Shown here: piece after piece, positions 34,659 to 35,374 of the stretch
How positions within the stretch are numbered: the stretch's first letter is position 1
Layout: every line of letters starts with the position of its first letter
Origin: Opitutia bacterium
GTDB lineage: Bacteria > Verrucomicrobiota > Verrucomicrobiia > Opitutales > Seribacteraceae
NCBI GenBank assembly: GCA_018645725.1
Contig: JABGWD010000320.1
Coordinates: 1-35,374 of the forward strand
Direction: 5' to 3'
DNA: 35,374 nt
Translations under genes and position numbers: made by a program
The notes under the pieces: generated by a model
Seen by the model: the letters and a program-made list of their open reading frames with translations, nothing else
Databases searched by the model: none
Told to the model about the DNA's origin: nothing

Positions 34659-35057
34659 TTATTCAAAGGGTTGATCGAGCATGACCAGCAAATCCAAGGT
34701 TGATTCATCGGGCAAAGCTTCCCCCCAATTCATCTCTTGTGGCATGACCAGCAAATCCTCCAGCAGTTCCTTGTCGGAATCAAGCAAGGGTTCGGCGGAT
34801 TGGCGAGGGGATTCCGAAGTCAAGGATTCGCCTGGTTCACTTGGTTGGCCAAACCGAGAAAGGAACGCAAAGGCCAAGCATGCGGCCAAACCGACAAGCG
34901 AAAAGGGAATCAAGCGGTTCCTTCGTCGATCCGGACGGTTCCTCGCAAGGATTTCACTGGCGAGGTCGTCATTTGAAAAACTTGGTTTCAAGTTCTCCTC
35001 CTCGGCTTGCAGGAATCGTTCGATCTGTTCTTCTCGTTTGTCCGGGTTCTTATTCAT
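34659..35057 (-). CDS. Probable anti-sigma factor-like membrane protein
   Basis: 132 residues. A charged cytoplasmic segment (1-~48), one transmembrane helix at ~49-66 (LIPFSLVGLAACLAFAFL), and an acidic extracytoplasmic tail rich in Ser/Pro/Glu. Its ATG overlaps the sigma-factor stop as ATGA, the usual layout of ECF sigma/anti-sigma pairs. No zinc-binding HxxxCxxC motif is visible, so it is not a ZAS-type anti-sigma. The role is inferred mainly from position and topology. Confidence 0.65.
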   Translation of the reverse strand: MNKNPDKREEQIERFLQAEEENLKPSFSNDDLASEILARNRPDRRRNRLIPFSLVGLAACLAFAFLSRFGQPSEPGESLTSESPRQSAEPLLDSDKELLEDLLVMPQEMNWGEALPDESTLDLLVMLDQPFE

Positions 35058-35374
35058 GATAATTTGTCAGTACTGGAAAGGGATGATTTCAAATCGGATC
35101 GGGCCCGGTGAATCCAAGTTTTCACACTCGACTCGGAAGTCTTCATAACCTCCGCAATTTCCTTATAGCTAAGCTCGCGTTGCACCCTGAGAAGCAAAGC
35201 GGTCTTGTGGTTCTCCGGGATTTTGTCGAGACGACGGAGCAAAACCTCATTCCACTCCCGAATGTTCTCGGAATCCATGCTGTTCCTGTTTTCTATATGT
35301 TCGTCGGAAACGATCTGGGGTCGCCTTTGTCTTTTTTTGATTTCGTCGATGAGCAAATTTCGGGCAACGGTAAA
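35054..35374 (-). CDS. ECF RNA polymerase sigma factor (5' end outside window)
   Basis: The C-terminal 106 residues are present; the frame is open to the window edge. The first visible residues, FTVARNLLIDEIKKRQRR, look like the end of region 2 (promoter -10 contact). Region 4 follows, with the helix-turn-helix ELSYKEIAEVMKTSESSVKTWIHRARSDLK that would read the -35 element. A ~35-residue linker separates the two. It is coupled by a 4-bp overlap to the anti-sigma-like gene. The target promoters cannot be told from here. Confidence 0.9.
   Translation of the reverse strand, partial: FTVARNLLIDEIKKRQRRPQIVSDEHIENRNSMDSENIREWNEVLLRRLDKIPENHKTALLLRVQRELSYKEIAEVMKTSESSVKTWIHRARSDLKSSLSSTDKLS

Noticed and set aside
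34652-34708. Extended N-terminus for the small exported helical protein
   Set aside because: The extension would bury its signal peptide and overlap the anti-sigma-like gene; ATG 34651 fits the 7-bp gap.

Overview
The window most likely comes from a member of the Verrucomicrobiota (or a related PVC-superphylum lineage), probably a free-living aquatic or marine heterotroph. The evidence is the combination of PSCyt1/DUF1549/DUF1553 cytochrome-type proteins with DUF1501 partners, a Tat-exported Gfo/Idh/MocA oxidoreductase, small RRM RNA-binding proteins, and an ECF sigma factor with a short membrane anti-sigma-like partner. This placement rests on recognising families, not on a marker-gene tree. 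I found no rRNA, tRNA, CRISPR array, insertion sequence or phage gene.

Left block (1-10421, + strand): the 3' part of an RTX-repeat surface or secreted protein, then a compact five-gene export operon. The operon holds an HlyD-type adaptor, an ABC transporter with an intact C39 leader peptidase, a second long ABC transporter, a TolC-type outer-membrane channel with an unusual N-terminal extension, and a stand-alone cyclic-nucleotide-binding-fold protein. The adaptor and the two ABC proteins resemble the NHLM (nitrile hydratase-leader microcin) export cassette. Finding that cassette beside an RTX protein is the most interesting feature of the window.

Middle (10438-18050): a DUF1549/DUF1553 and DUF1501 pair on the - strand; three near-identical tandem RRM genes on the + strand ending in a strong terminator; and a + strand pair encoding glutamate dehydrogenase and a 2,5-dioxovalerate-type aldehyde dehydrogenase, both of which form 2-oxoglutarate.

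Right block (18038-31426, - strand): five genes in one direction with gaps of about 39-57 bp. They are a 1963-residue cytochrome/WD40/DUF1549/DUF1553 protein, a DUF1501 protein, and a complete TolC-MacA-MacB tripartite efflux set. This looks like one transcription unit linking a planctomycete/verrucomicrobial-type extracytoplasmic complex to an ABC efflux pump.

Right edge (31672-35374, - strand): a PhzF-family isomerase with Asp where Glu is usual; a Tat-exported Gfo/Idh/MocA protein with a clear terminator; and an ECF sigma / anti-sigma-like / small exported helical protein operon that runs off the window.
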